DNA of 64,000 nt from an uncultured Psychrobacter sp. (GTDB taxonomy: Bacteria; Pseudomonadota; Gammaproteobacteria; Pseudomonadales; Moraxellaceae), in NCBI GenBank assembly GCA_947501045.1, contig CANMUI010000001.1:682001-746000 (forward strand), in the 5' to 3' direction. The notes beneath the pieces are model-generated. The model saw only the letters and a list, made by a program, of their open reading frames with translations, searched no databases and was not told where the DNA came from. Below, piece after piece: positions 36,489-45,667 of the stretch (positions are counted from its first letter, which is position 1; every line of letters begins with the position of its first letter). The position numbers and the translations under genes were made by a program.

Positions 36489-37232
36489 ATGATCCAAGTC
36501 ACTAATATTCACAAAGCTTTCGGTAGCAATCAGGTGCTAAAAGGTATTGATTTGACTATCGATAAAGGTCAGGTAGTGGTGATATTAGGGCCATCAGGGT
36601 CAGGCAAGACCACGTTCCTGCGTTGTCTGAACGCGCTTGAGATTCCTGATCAAGGCGTCATCGCCTTTGATGATGGCAGCTTAAGCGTCGACTTTGCCAC
36701 TAAACCCAAAAAGAAAACCTTGCTCGCATTACAGCGTAAATCAGGTATGGTATTTCAGTCGTATAATCTGTTCCCACATAAAACAGCGATTGAAAACTTA
36801 ATGCTCGGCCCGACGGTGGTACAAGGGCAAAGTAAGGCGCAGGCACGTGAGCAAGCTTTAGCACTACTCCAAAAAGTAGGGCTATCAGACAAAGCTGATC
36901 TGTATCCGTTTCAGCTCTCAGGTGGTCAACAGCAGCGTATTGGCATTGCACGGGCGCTTGCGATTGAGCCGTCATTATTACTGTTTGATGAACCAACCTC
37001 GGCGCTTGATCCGGAATTGGTACAAGATGTGCTTGAGACTATGAAGCAGCTGGCAGGTGAGGGCTGGACGATGGTGGTCGTCACTCATGAGATCAACTTT
37101 GCCCGTGATGTTGCCGATCATATTGTCCTGATTGAAGACGGTCAGGTGGTTGAAGAGGGCAGCGCAGAGCAGATGTTTGAACTATCAAAACATCCGCGCA
37201 CGCAGGCTTTTTTGCAGCGGATTAGTGAATAA
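36489..37232 (+). CDS. Amino-acid ABC transporter ATP-binding protein (TcyC-like)
   Basis: Cytosolic ATPase subunit of 247 residues. Walker A GPSGSGKTT, Q-loop VFQSYNLFPHKT, signature LSGGQQQR, Walker B LLLFDEPTSALD and the switch histidine in VVVTHEINFA are intact. The ATG at 36489 has GGAAG five bases upstream; the ATG four codons earlier lacks one. It lies 47 bases after the permease. The N-terminal consensus IQVTNIHKAFGSNQVLKGI is that of polar amino-acid importers. A nine-residue insertion around 65-75 (KKKT) is slightly longer than typical. Confidence 0.92.
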   Translation: MIQVTNIHKAFGSNQVLKGIDLTIDKGQVVVILGPSGSGKTTFLRCLNALEIPDQGVIAFDDGSLSVDFATKPKKKTLLALQRKSGMVFQSYNLFPHKTAIENLMLGPTVVQGQSKAQAREQALALLQKVGLSDKADLYPFQLSGGQQQRIGIARALAIEPSLLLFDEPTSALDPELVQDVLETMKQLAGEGWTMVVVTHEINFARDVADHIVLIEDGQVVEEGSAEQMFELSKHPRTQAFLQRISE

Positions 37233-37270
37233 AAGCTATTTACAATGCGCCCTAACAACCATAACGACAA

Positions 37271-38218
37271 CTAAACTTTTCTTCTCCTTTGTAGCCAACG
37301 TGGCACCCGCGTTGTAGTGCCGTTTAATAAAGCGTTAAACAGTGCTGCTGTTAAGATTAGTACGGCGCCAAGGTATTGAATCAAAGCCAACGACTGATGC
37401 AAAAGCAATACCGCTAGAGCAATAGCAGTCAAGGGCTCAAAGATAGTAAATACTGATGCACGTGTGGCTGGCAATTTCTCTAGCGCTTTCATATACAGCG
37501 CAAAAGGTACCACGGTGCCAATGAGGGACAGTCCTAAAGCGTAACCCCAAGTCAGTAGCGGTAATCTCAATAACTTACCATAAGTATGATAAGTTTCAGG
37601 TAATAATAGCAGCACGCTGGCACTGATAACGATGGAGGTAAAAAATACCAATGGTGCTGGATGAGCGTAGTGCATAGCACGTTTGCCAAGGACGCCATAT
37701 AGCGAATAACAAACCCCTGCTAATAATCCTAAAGCAATGCCCCAATTGAGCTTTGCCTCATCTCCCAACATGGTTAAACCGACGCCCAATACGGCCATCA
37801 ATGCCAATAAAGCGGACTGACGAGTGAGAGATTCATCCAGTAAAACTACTGAGAATAGCAAACTAAAAACGGGCGCTGTATAGAGCAAGGCTACCGCGGG
37901 ACCTGCACCCACATAGATCACCGCAAAAAAGTAGCATAGCGACATGCCAAGCACGCCAATTAATGATTGTATTGCCAGTCCAAACCACTGTTTTAAAGAC
38001 AGCTTGGTAAGCTGCGACCACAACTTAGGGAGCATGACTAGAATAAGTAAAGCGGCGCTAACAACGCGTAAAATAGTAATTTGCCAGCCGCTAAAACCCA
38101 TCTGGTTAAGGTAGGTGGAAAATATACCCAAAGTACCCCAACAGATCGCCGCTGTGATAATCTGCATGGTTCCTATCCATGATTGCCGCGCTGACATTAG
38201 GCTATTGGTGTGTGCCAT
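37271..38218 (-). CDS. DMT-superfamily transporter (EamA)
   Basis: Inner-membrane protein of 315 residues with ten predicted helices as two EamA repeats (about residues 18-145 and 160-295). The first has AAICWGTLGIFSTYLNQMGFSGWQITILRV and the second GLLAGVCYSLYGVLGKRA and SVFTIFEPLTAIALAVLLLHQSL, the conserved EPL-type turn. Members export amino acids or other metabolites; substrate unknown. It is convergent with the amino-acid importer, 39 bases away, and is transcribed alone. Confidence 0.85.
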   Translation of the reverse strand: MAHTNSLMSARQSWIGTMQIITAAICWGTLGIFSTYLNQMGFSGWQITILRVVSAALLILVMLPKLWSQLTKLSLKQWFGLAIQSLIGVLGMSLCYFFAVIYVGAGPAVALLYTAPVFSLLFSVVLLDESLTRQSALLALMAVLGVGLTMLGDEAKLNWGIALGLLAGVCYSLYGVLGKRAMHYAHPAPLVFFTSIVISASVLLLLPETYHTYGKLLRLPLLTWGYALGLSLIGTVVPFALYMKALEKLPATRASVFTIFEPLTAIALAVLLLHQSLALIQYLGAVLILTAALFNALLNGTTTRVPRWLQRRRKV

Positions 38219-38311
38219 ATCGTTCTCTTTGTTTATTCGTATGTTGCTGTATTTTTAAATGATAAGCTGCTCAAACTTTATAGCCAAATACTTCATACCA
38301 TACCAAAATAA

Positions 38312-38346
38312 GAAAAGACAACCTAATTGAGGGCTGTCTTTTTTAT
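38312..38346. terminator. Orphan terminator-like hairpin
   Basis: AAAAGACAACC pairs imperfectly with GGGCTGTCTTTT and ends in six T. No plus-strand gene lies upstream of it within 1 kb, and it precedes the type VI module by about 300 bases. It could be a remnant of a lost gene. Confidence 0.55.
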
Positions 38347-38648
38347 GTTATCTACTGTCTGTCATTAAAGCGTTAATTGACTACCAATACAAGTCAGTTA
38401 AGCATAATGTCTGATTCTTTACCTCTAAAGACTATAGTAAGCCTCTCTAATTAATTCAAAGCTTACTAACACTCCTTTTCTTTGCTTACCAGTGTTAGTC
38501 CTAGTATTTCAAATCGAAACTTACGAACAGAATAAAAGTCGATATAAGCCTAGTTATTTATTGATAAAATCGCTATAGTATGACCGTCAAAGCTGACTTT
38601 AATCCAATCTTTTAATGGCTTATCACTGACTAAGGGAAGGAGCTTATC

Positions 38649-41393
38649 ATGGCATGGACACAAAATAACCGTCATCTGCAACTGAACAGCGCCCATCCTG
38701 ACCTTGCTACTAGCCTTATTCAAAAAGCCGACGTGGTTGAGAGCCTGCTTGGTCTACCACTACCGGACAGCGTTTGGGATACACATGGCCTTATGCCAGA
38801 CCCTAGCCGTTATCCTGCCGCCTACCATCATGACCAGCGTAACCTATCCTACCAAGAGCGCCAGCGAGAGCTGTACTGCGGCTACCGGATGCAGATTACT
38901 TTGCTACATTCTCAAGCAGGTCTCAACATTGAGGAGTGGCTTGGGCAGAACCTTGCCATTCACTGGAATACTGGTGATCCGTTACTACCTAACCAAATAA
39001 GGCATGGCATCATCACTGAAGTCACATCCTTGGGCAGCAATCAAGGCCTGGCCGCCTACCAAGTCATCTGTGAGTCCGCCCTTTATCAGCTGCGTCTTAG
39101 CAGCCACAACCGCCGTCATCATAATCTAACTCTTAGCGAGCTGATTAGTCAAATCATTAGCCCTTATGGCATAGATGTAGAGATAGACGAGCGTTTAAGT
39201 GATGACAGCGACTACCACGTTCAGCACAGCGTACAATATAACCAAACCGATCTGGCTTACTTAACCCATTACTTAGCTCTCTTTAGCGTTACCGGTTACT
39301 TTCGTCACGACACAGACAAGCATACCTTAGTTTTCTTGCCTCACGATGGTGAAGTACTGCAACCAGATAGTAGCGATATTCATAGCATCTTAAGCCAAAA
39401 CCCCGCTAGTCTTGCTGACAAACAAGACCGTATTACCGCCATCTATCCGCGCGTTGCCAATCACACCCAGCAAAGCGAGTTCAATCGCTATGACAATCGT
39501 TTGGTGGGACTATATAGTGGTAGCAGCCATAGCGAGCAAACGATTGACTCAAATAGCCCTAGCACGCACAAGCGCTTTTTGCATAGTCAGACCTATTTCA
39601 ACGATGAGGGACTGGACAAGCTTGCTAGTCGCTATCAACAAAGTGCAGGGCAGAACGCTAATTTGGGTAGTCTCATGGGTAACATCCGTCATCTAAACCT
39701 ACCCAGCGCCCACTACATCAATGGCAATCCTTATGTCACCGAGCCATTAAGTCTTATCTCCATCCATCATCAGATCAACAATCATATCCCAGCCAACTGG
39801 CTTGGCAATGCGCCCTTTGATCCGATTACCTTATTAGCTAATCCCAACTATAAGCGTAGTAGTGATAATGCTGATAGCGATGACGACAATGTCCACCATA
39901 TCAGCGCCTGCTACCTGCCATTCCCGCACCATCACCATATTCCGTATCAAAAAGCGCTTAGCCGCCTAGGACAACCGCATCCGAGTCTTACCGGACTTAT
40001 GAGTGCTAGCGTCATTGATACGACAAGTGGTAGCGCGGTAGACACCGACCGCAACCACCGCGCCCATATTCGTTATCACTGGGAAAGTGAAGACGACAGC
40101 AGTGAACCAAGCAGCAGCGCACAGTGGGTACCCATCGCCAGTCACCTAGTCGGCGATCACATGGGACATACCCATCCTCTGCGTCACGGTCAACACGTCC
40201 TCATCGACTTTATTGGCGGCGACATCACTCATCCGATTATCATCGGCAGCACCCATAACGGACAAGGCAATGATGACGCCCAGCATAACCGCATTGCCAG
40301 CGACTCAGATAATATCGACGCCACCAGCCCCGCTTGGTTTATCAACCACAGCCATGCGTATCCCGTCGACGGTATTAAAACCCAAAGTATTGACAGCAGC
40401 CGCACCGGAGAGGCTAACAAAGACAGCGCCACCAACGGCTATAACCAGCTGATGTTTGACGCTCATCCTGAGAGTCCACAAATCAATCTCTATAGCACCA
40501 GCTATCAGTCCAGCTTAACGCTTGGTCATCTATATCAGCACAGCGACCACACCCGCGGTCAGGCACGGGGACAAGGCATTAGTATTGAAACTCAGGCCGC
40601 CGCCAACGTACAAGGTAGCACCGGACTACATATCAGTAGCCACAATGCTAGTGGTACGTCAAACAATCATATGAGCCACGACAGCCACAATAAACTACAA
40701 ACCGCCGACCAGCACCAGCAAGCCTACGCGCAATTGGTGGAAGCGCATCAACCGGTCGGTATAGAGAGCACGAATAATAAGCAAAGCAACAAAGCAAATA
40801 ACCAGAAAGACGCACAAACCCCATTTGCCGAGTTTAGCCAAGACACCAATGACAGCACGCTTAGCGAATCAGGACAATGGCAACAGCCTCATGTGCTCAT
40901 CGACTCTCAGCGACATCTAGCCCTGCTGACCGGACAACACAGCCAGCAGACCAGCACATCAAGTACGCATAGTCATGCAACAGATAACACCCATCATCAC
41001 AGCCAAACGCAGATGAACCAATTGGTGGCAGGCGACATTCACTACTACTCAAACAAAACGCAAACTCACACCGCCGCCCATGGCGATGTAACGATACAAG
41101 CGCATCAAGATGAGATGCGTCTAGATAGCGAGCAGGTATTGCGTATTCATAGCCGCGATAGTATTGAGATCATCGCGCCTGACACGCTGACCCTAAAAGC
41201 CGCAGGGAGCGGTATTGAGATATCAGGGGGTAAGGTGACGTTTATTACACCGAAGCAAGTGGGCTATAAGGCGAGTAAGGTGGATTGGGGGAGTGGGGGT
41301 GGTGGTAGTCCAACGATTACCATGCCGCAAGACGAACTGGAAGACTGTGTCGCCAAGACAGAAAGCACAGGTAAAAAAGGCGGGGCCGTCTAG
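38649..41393 (+). CDS. vgrG: Type VI secretion spike protein VgrG
   Basis: A 914-residue TssI/VgrG. Residues about 20-380 form the gp27-like base (LSYQERQRELYCGYRMQITLLHS; VQYNQTDLAYLTHYLALFSVTGYF). The gp5 OB-fold is around 440-545 (HIRYHWESEDDSSE; PLRHGQHVLIDFIGGDITHPIIIGSTHNGQG). A histidine- and glutamine-rich, poorly structured stretch at about 640-800 is followed by a DUF2345-like beta segment (TLKAAGSGIEISGGKVTFITPKQVGYKASKVDW). There is no toxin extension; the tail is short and ends GGAV. It starts a four-part operon with adaptor, effector and immunity candidates. No other T6SS core gene is in the window, so this is an orphan vgrG island using an apparatus encoded elsewhere. Confidence 0.93.
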   Translation: MAWTQNNRHLQLNSAHPDLATSLIQKADVVESLLGLPLPDSVWDTHGLMPDPSRYPAAYHHDQRNLSYQERQRELYCGYRMQITLLHSQAGLNIEEWLGQNLAIHWNTGDPLLPNQIRHGIITEVTSLGSNQGLAAYQVICESALYQLRLSSHNRRHHNLTLSELISQIISPYGIDVEIDERLSDDSDYHVQHSVQYNQTDLAYLTHYLALFSVTGYFRHDTDKHTLVFLPHDGEVLQPDSSDIHSILSQNPASLADKQDRITAIYPRVANHTQQSEFNRYDNRLVGLYSGSSHSEQTIDSNSPSTHKRFLHSQTYFNDEGLDKLASRYQQSAGQNANLGSLMGNIRHLNLPSAHYINGNPYVTEPLSLISIHHQINNHIPANWLGNAPFDPITLLANPNYKRSSDNADSDDDNVHHISACYLPFPHHHHIPYQKALSRLGQPHPSLTGLMSASVIDTTSGSAVDTDRNHRAHIRYHWESEDDSSEPSSSAQWVPIASHLVGDHMGHTHPLRHGQHVLIDFIGGDITHPIIIGSTHNGQGNDDAQHNRIASDSDNIDATSPAWFINHSHAYPVDGIKTQSIDSSRTGEANKDSATNGYNQLMFDAHPESPQINLYSTSYQSSLTLGHLYQHSDHTRGQARGQGISIETQAAANVQGSTGLHISSHNASGTSNNHMSHDSHNKLQTADQHQQAYAQLVEAHQPVGIESTNNKQSNKANNQKDAQTPFAEFSQDTNDSTLSESGQWQQPHVLIDSQRHLALLTGQHSQQTSTSSTHSHATDNTHHHSQTQMNQLVAGDIHYYSNKTQTHTAAHGDVTIQAHQDEMRLDSEQVLRIHSRDSIEIIAPDTLTLKAAGSGIEISGGKVTFITPKQVGYKASKVDWGSGGGGSPTITMPQDELEDCVAKTESTGKKGGAV

Positions 41394-41395
41394 AC

Positions 41396-42268
41396 ATGCT
41401 ATTACCGAAAGTAGAGTATCTAGACGACCTACAAGCTACTCAAGCTTATCAAGAGCAGCTCAAAGCCGTGTATAAAGTCATCTCTGATGGTCAGTATCAG
41501 CAATTGACAGTCATAATTGATCTCAATGCGTATGGAACCGCCGTCTTTGACGTATTTGATCAGGGGGCTGATTTAGCATTTGAGCGCATCAAACGTATTC
41601 ATCATACCTTTAAAGACGATTTAGCGCTCATCGATATTCAACTACATAACAGTACAGGACAGCGCTTACTCGAGCAACTACTGGCACTTGCTCTATATGA
41701 AAATAGTAACGATGTCGCCGGCTATGCGCATCCGCGTAGTGTCTGTCTATGGCTATTTGAGCAGCCTATTACCAAAAAGCTAAAATATAGCGTTTATCTG
41801 CTAGGGCAAGTCTATGGACTAGGTACGAACAAGCGGCGCTATCTGCGTTACTGGGATTCTAGAGTCGTGGCACTATTGACTCATCTATGGACAGCGCCAC
41901 AAAAGCTACAGATCTATCAATTGGGGCTATCTCACATGCATTATGTAGACTTGAACAATAGCTTTACACAGATGACGCTACCGACACCCAATGAGGTGTA
42001 TTCATCCGATACTCAAGTTGCACTAGATCAGCTCAAGCCATTACCGTTTAGATTCAGTCAACAGCAGTGGCAACTGCTTGAGCAAGCAGAGTGGATGAAT
42101 ATGATACTACGGCAATTAAAGGATCAGATGATAATTACGACTCAAGTTTATGAGGTGGTCATTAGCCAAGCTTCACTCATTGCTAAGCGTCAGATCACGC
42201 AACAGCAGGCAGTCAATCATATTGTTAGAGATTTAGAGCGGATGAAAGATGAGGGAGTACGGGTATGA
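41396..42268 (+). CDS. DUF4123-type T6SS effector adaptor
   Basis: A 290-residue soluble protein. The segments IDLNAYGTAVFDVF, AHPRSVCLWLFEQP and the core RRYLRYWDSRVVALLTHLW fit the DUF4123 family (Tap/TEC), whose members load effectors onto their VgrG. It begins two bases after the vgrG stop and overlaps the next start as ATGA (42265-42268), so translation is coupled to both partners. The C-terminus (about 195-290) with glutamine-rich helical text is probably the effector-binding part. The match is by motif and context; no alignment was available. Confidence 0.8.
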   Translation: MLLPKVEYLDDLQATQAYQEQLKAVYKVISDGQYQQLTVIIDLNAYGTAVFDVFDQGADLAFERIKRIHHTFKDDLALIDIQLHNSTGQRLLEQLLALALYENSNDVAGYAHPRSVCLWLFEQPITKKLKYSVYLLGQVYGLGTNKRRYLRYWDSRVVALLTHLWTAPQKLQIYQLGLSHMHYVDLNNSFTQMTLPTPNEVYSSDTQVALDQLKPLPFRFSQQQWQLLEQAEWMNMILRQLKDQMIITTQVYEVVISQASLIAKRQITQQQAVNHIVRDLERMKDEGVRV

Positions 42269-45200
42269 GTAGCGATTTAAGCTTTATGGATAGATTGACG
42301 AGAGACCATAACGAAACTCACAGTAATAGAAAGTCTGAGCGTGTAGTGTTGGAGCTTGAATATGAGATTCCGACTCAATCCGATGTGCCATCAACTACAT
42401 TAGACATGATCACTGTAATAGCTACTAAAAGTTGTCCTTATGGATGCGGTAAAACAGGGATACCGATATTACCTGTGGTGCTGAGTAAAACAGACTATAG
42501 AATATCGTCAAGAGATGAGCGATATTTTTCCCATTCAATTACTTCTATACCATCCAGTCATAACGCTGTTGCGAGCCTACCAAATCACGCTTATCTTTAT
42601 TGTTATATAGAGAATAGTAAAGGTTATTATTTTGAAGAGTATTACACAAGTTCAGATGGCGCACTGAAAAAACTACAAACTTTGAGGAGTGAGGATTTTA
42701 AAGAAAGATCCATTAAGTCTGGACAAATAGACATACAGAATATAGATGAGTCTACTAACGACAGTATTGACGAAGAGGTACAACCATTTAACTGTAAAAA
42801 AGCAAATCATAGTACGTTGGATAGTAAATTTATTACTTTTTTTCAAGGAGATATAGCATGGTTGATGATAAGCCACGCCAAGCTAAGTAAATCCACACTA
42901 AGAAAATATATCGATAACGAGGGTTTACGTAATAAACGCATGCAAAAGTTCATTGCCGATGACTTAACTGGTAATGAAAATACTATCAATATGAGCATGA
43001 ATGAAACTGGCTATATAAAAAGTTTCTCTCGGCGTAAGCAACTGGCTCAAGGTAAGGATATCGCTAGTAGAGTTGATGTATTGGAACAAAGTGGAGGTAA
43101 AGATATATCAGGAGGTACGATAGCCGCCACAGCGCTTTATAGAAGCATGGAAAGGAGTATTGCAGAATACGATGAAGCTCTTGCTTTAGAAATAAAACCC
43201 ATGATGGTCGCTCTGCCTGATCCTGTAGGCGAGGTTATCGCAGCAGCAGAGAAGCGCAACTATTTACTCAAAAAGCTTGATGATGCTCAAAAAGATAAGG
43301 GTAAAGTTCGAGAGCAAGTCAATGCTATTATTATTGATAATATTAAATGTAGTATAGAATTAGGTACTGGATACGATTCGTCTAAACCACAGTCGCGTGC
43401 TGCTGAGGCTTATCACATAACAGGCCGCAATTCAGTAAGCCAAGCCAATAATAAAAATATTTATAATTACATTGACGAAGTAAAATTTAAAGAAGTCTTG
43501 GCAGCTGCGAAAAAGAGCCGTCAAGACAAAGCCGACGTTGCAGCAGCCCGACAAGTATTTGTTGATGCCATTGGCTATGACAAAAATAAGCAGGATAAAC
43601 TAGACTTCGCTTTTATCATGCGTGAAGACTTTTTGGAGGATGATGAGGACAGTCATGCTGGATATTGTCAGATCATAGCTGAAGCCATCCAAGGTATCGG
43701 TATTGATGAAAGTAACATCGGCATCCCAGATGCGATATGGGCAGATTATAAGCCTGAGCAAGTAACAGGTATGACAGCCAAGCAAGAGTTTGAACAGTCG
43801 CTACTGCTGTGCATCTCAGGCGAGCAGCCTATTGAAGATAACTGGTTAATCAAAGCGCTTATTGGTCTGAATCAAGAAGATATCAACAGAATGCAAGACG
43901 CACCAACCTTTGAAAACCTAGCGCGTGCTAGTGACTTCATTGGCACTGCGACAAACTGGGCAATGGCATTTAAAGCGCAAAAACAAAAGCAAAAAATTAA
44001 AGCCAATATAGCTCGTGACATTCAGCGTCTCAACGATCTTGCTAACTATAAAGCGCAAGTTGTTCAAATGATAATTAGTAATATGAGCCATATTAAGGAT
44101 AACAATAAGTGGTTATACAGGGTTGATCTGTGGACACAAGCCACTGTGCATCAAGCTACAGGTTTTAAACTGGCGCAAAGAGTTCTAAAGTACAGTCCAG
44201 AAGCCATACTTAAATGGAGCGAGCAACGTCTAAGCCGATCTATTAATAAAGCCAAACCTCATCAAACATTACTACCAGCAAGTATTGATAGTAAAGCCAT
44301 AAGTAGTGCACCCTCAACCCAAGCACCAATCGCTATAGACCTTGTAAGCTCACATGGCGTAGATCAAAAAGCATTAGACATCTTCGATAAGGCAGCTAGC
44401 GGTAATAAGTATGCCAGTACTATAGTCACTATGTATGCTAGCGAAGATATCGCACGTACCACTCAAACCATCAATGAAGACATAACTAGGCAGGTCGCTC
44501 AGCTCAACAGCGATCTTGACCCTATCAATGGTCAGTATCAACGGCTTGAACGTCAATCAGCGGGCAAAGCGGCATTGGTCTCAGCGGGTATTGGCGTGTT
44601 TCAGTTGCGTAGTATTTGGATCGGCAAAAACAGTCTTGGAAGTATGGCAGCTCGCGGTGATCGCTATGCACTGGAATTTATGTCCGGTTATGCCAGTACG
44701 ACGCTTGCGTTGACCACAGCCAGCTTAGATGTGGTCAATGCGGGTCTGCAGGTGAATCCTGCGCGTGGTATTTGGGTAGCAAAGCTTAGTCTCAGCATTG
44801 GTTTGCTAGGAGCAGTCGGCGCTGGGTTTGAGGTGTATAGTTTGGAGCTGAGTCAGCAACGGATGAAAGAAAGTGGTAGTACGACTTCTGTGGATGCTAT
44901 AACTATTGCTCAAGGTGCAGCAGTAATAGCAGGTGTCGCAGGTGCAATGATAGGTCTTAGTATCTCTTTACCCTTTTTAGGTGCTATAGTCGCTGTGGCA
45001 TGGGGTGTTAGTCTGTTTGCGCAGTGGATAGCGTTCAAATATGACAAAAGTAATATACTACCTATTCACTATTGGCTAGATGCTGGCGTCTTTGGCAATA
45101 AACAAATGGTAGGTGATGATTACCCAAATAATCCGTTTAGTAAGGATGGTAAGTCTAATATGCATACCCTTGAACACGACTTAAAGGCATATGTATTATC

Positions 45201-45657
45201 CATGACTCAAGTTACAGTTACGCCAGTATTTACAAAAAAAGTCATAGATTTTCGTGAAACCCTATCAGGAAAGGTTGAAGTAACTATTAATCAGTTCAAT
45301 GCCAACAGCTATGTAGCCGTTGACTTTATAAAGGATGACAATGCATCAAATAGTGATATCAGCGGCTATACCATTGAGGCACTACTAACGCAGAATAGAG
45401 CGATTATAAATGAAGAGGGCATTCTTAAATTGACCCTAGATATTCCAACAGTCAGTCACTATGAGCCAAGTTATCTGACTTCAGGTATGGCAGGTACGTA
45501 TGATACTTTGGATAATAAGGTGATGAAGCAAGCAAAAAAAGACTCGCAAAGTAACCCAAGCGCAGAGACAAAAAAGTTAAAGGTCATGGTCATTTATGAG
45601 TTAAATCCTGGCACCTATCCTCATTATCTGCTACGTACCTCTGTAACCAGTCAGTAA
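42265..45657 (+). CDS. VasX-like (BTH_I2691-type) T6SS effector, predicted pore-former
   Basis: A 1130-residue toxin candidate. Residues about 50-150 match the N-terminal VasX module: a paired-cysteine turn in KSCPYGCGKTGIPILPVVLS and later PNHAYLYCYIENSKGYYFEEY. The long middle (about 250-700) is helical and charged, probably coiled coil. Hydrophobic helices cluster at about 770-930 (e.g. GAAVIAGVAGAMIGLSISLPFLGAIVAVAW), as in colicin-like channel domains, and a beta-rich tail with YWLDAGVFGN and LDNKVMKQ follows. VasX of Vibrio cholerae depolarises target membranes and needs TsiV2. Start overlaps the DUF4123 gene by four bases. The next gene encodes a membrane protein, the expected place for its immunity partner. 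Confidence 0.85.
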   Translation: MSSDLSFMDRLTRDHNETHSNRKSERVVLELEYEIPTQSDVPSTTLDMITVIATKSCPYGCGKTGIPILPVVLSKTDYRISSRDERYFSHSITSIPSSHNAVASLPNHAYLYCYIENSKGYYFEEYYTSSDGALKKLQTLRSEDFKERSIKSGQIDIQNIDESTNDSIDEEVQPFNCKKANHSTLDSKFITFFQGDIAWLMISHAKLSKSTLRKYIDNEGLRNKRMQKFIADDLTGNENTINMSMNETGYIKSFSRRKQLAQGKDIASRVDVLEQSGGKDISGGTIAATALYRSMERSIAEYDEALALEIKPMMVALPDPVGEVIAAAEKRNYLLKKLDDAQKDKGKVREQVNAIIIDNIKCSIELGTGYDSSKPQSRAAEAYHITGRNSVSQANNKNIYNYIDEVKFKEVLAAAKKSRQDKADVAAARQVFVDAIGYDKNKQDKLDFAFIMREDFLEDDEDSHAGYCQIIAEAIQGIGIDESNIGIPDAIWADYKPEQVTGMTAKQEFEQSLLLCISGEQPIEDNWLIKALIGLNQEDINRMQDAPTFENLARASDFIGTATNWAMAFKAQKQKQKIKANIARDIQRLNDLANYKAQVVQMIISNMSHIKDNNKWLYRVDLWTQATVHQATGFKLAQRVLKYSPEAILKWSEQRLSRSINKAKPHQTLLPASIDSKAISSAPSTQAPIAIDLVSSHGVDQKALDIFDKAASGNKYASTIVTMYASEDIARTTQTINEDITRQVAQLNSDLDPINGQYQRLERQSAGKAALVSAGIGVFQLRSIWIGKNSLGSMAARGDRYALEFMSGYASTTLALTTASLDVVNAGLQVNPARGIWVAKLSLSIGLLGAVGAGFEVYSLELSQQRMKESGSTTSVDAITIAQGAAVIAGVAGAMIGLSISLPFLGAIVAVAWGVSLFAQWIAFKYDKSNILPIHYWLDAGVFGNKQMVGDDYPNNPFSKDGKSNMHTLEHDLKAYVLSMTQVTVTPVFTKKVIDFRETLSGKVEVTINQFNANSYVAVDFIKDDNASNSDISGYTIEALLTQNRAIINEEGILKLTLDIPTVSHYEPSYLTSGMAGTYDTLDNKVMKQAKKDSQSNPSAETKKLKVMVIYELNPGTYPHYLLRTSVTSQ

Positions 45658-45667
45658 GGATAACATC

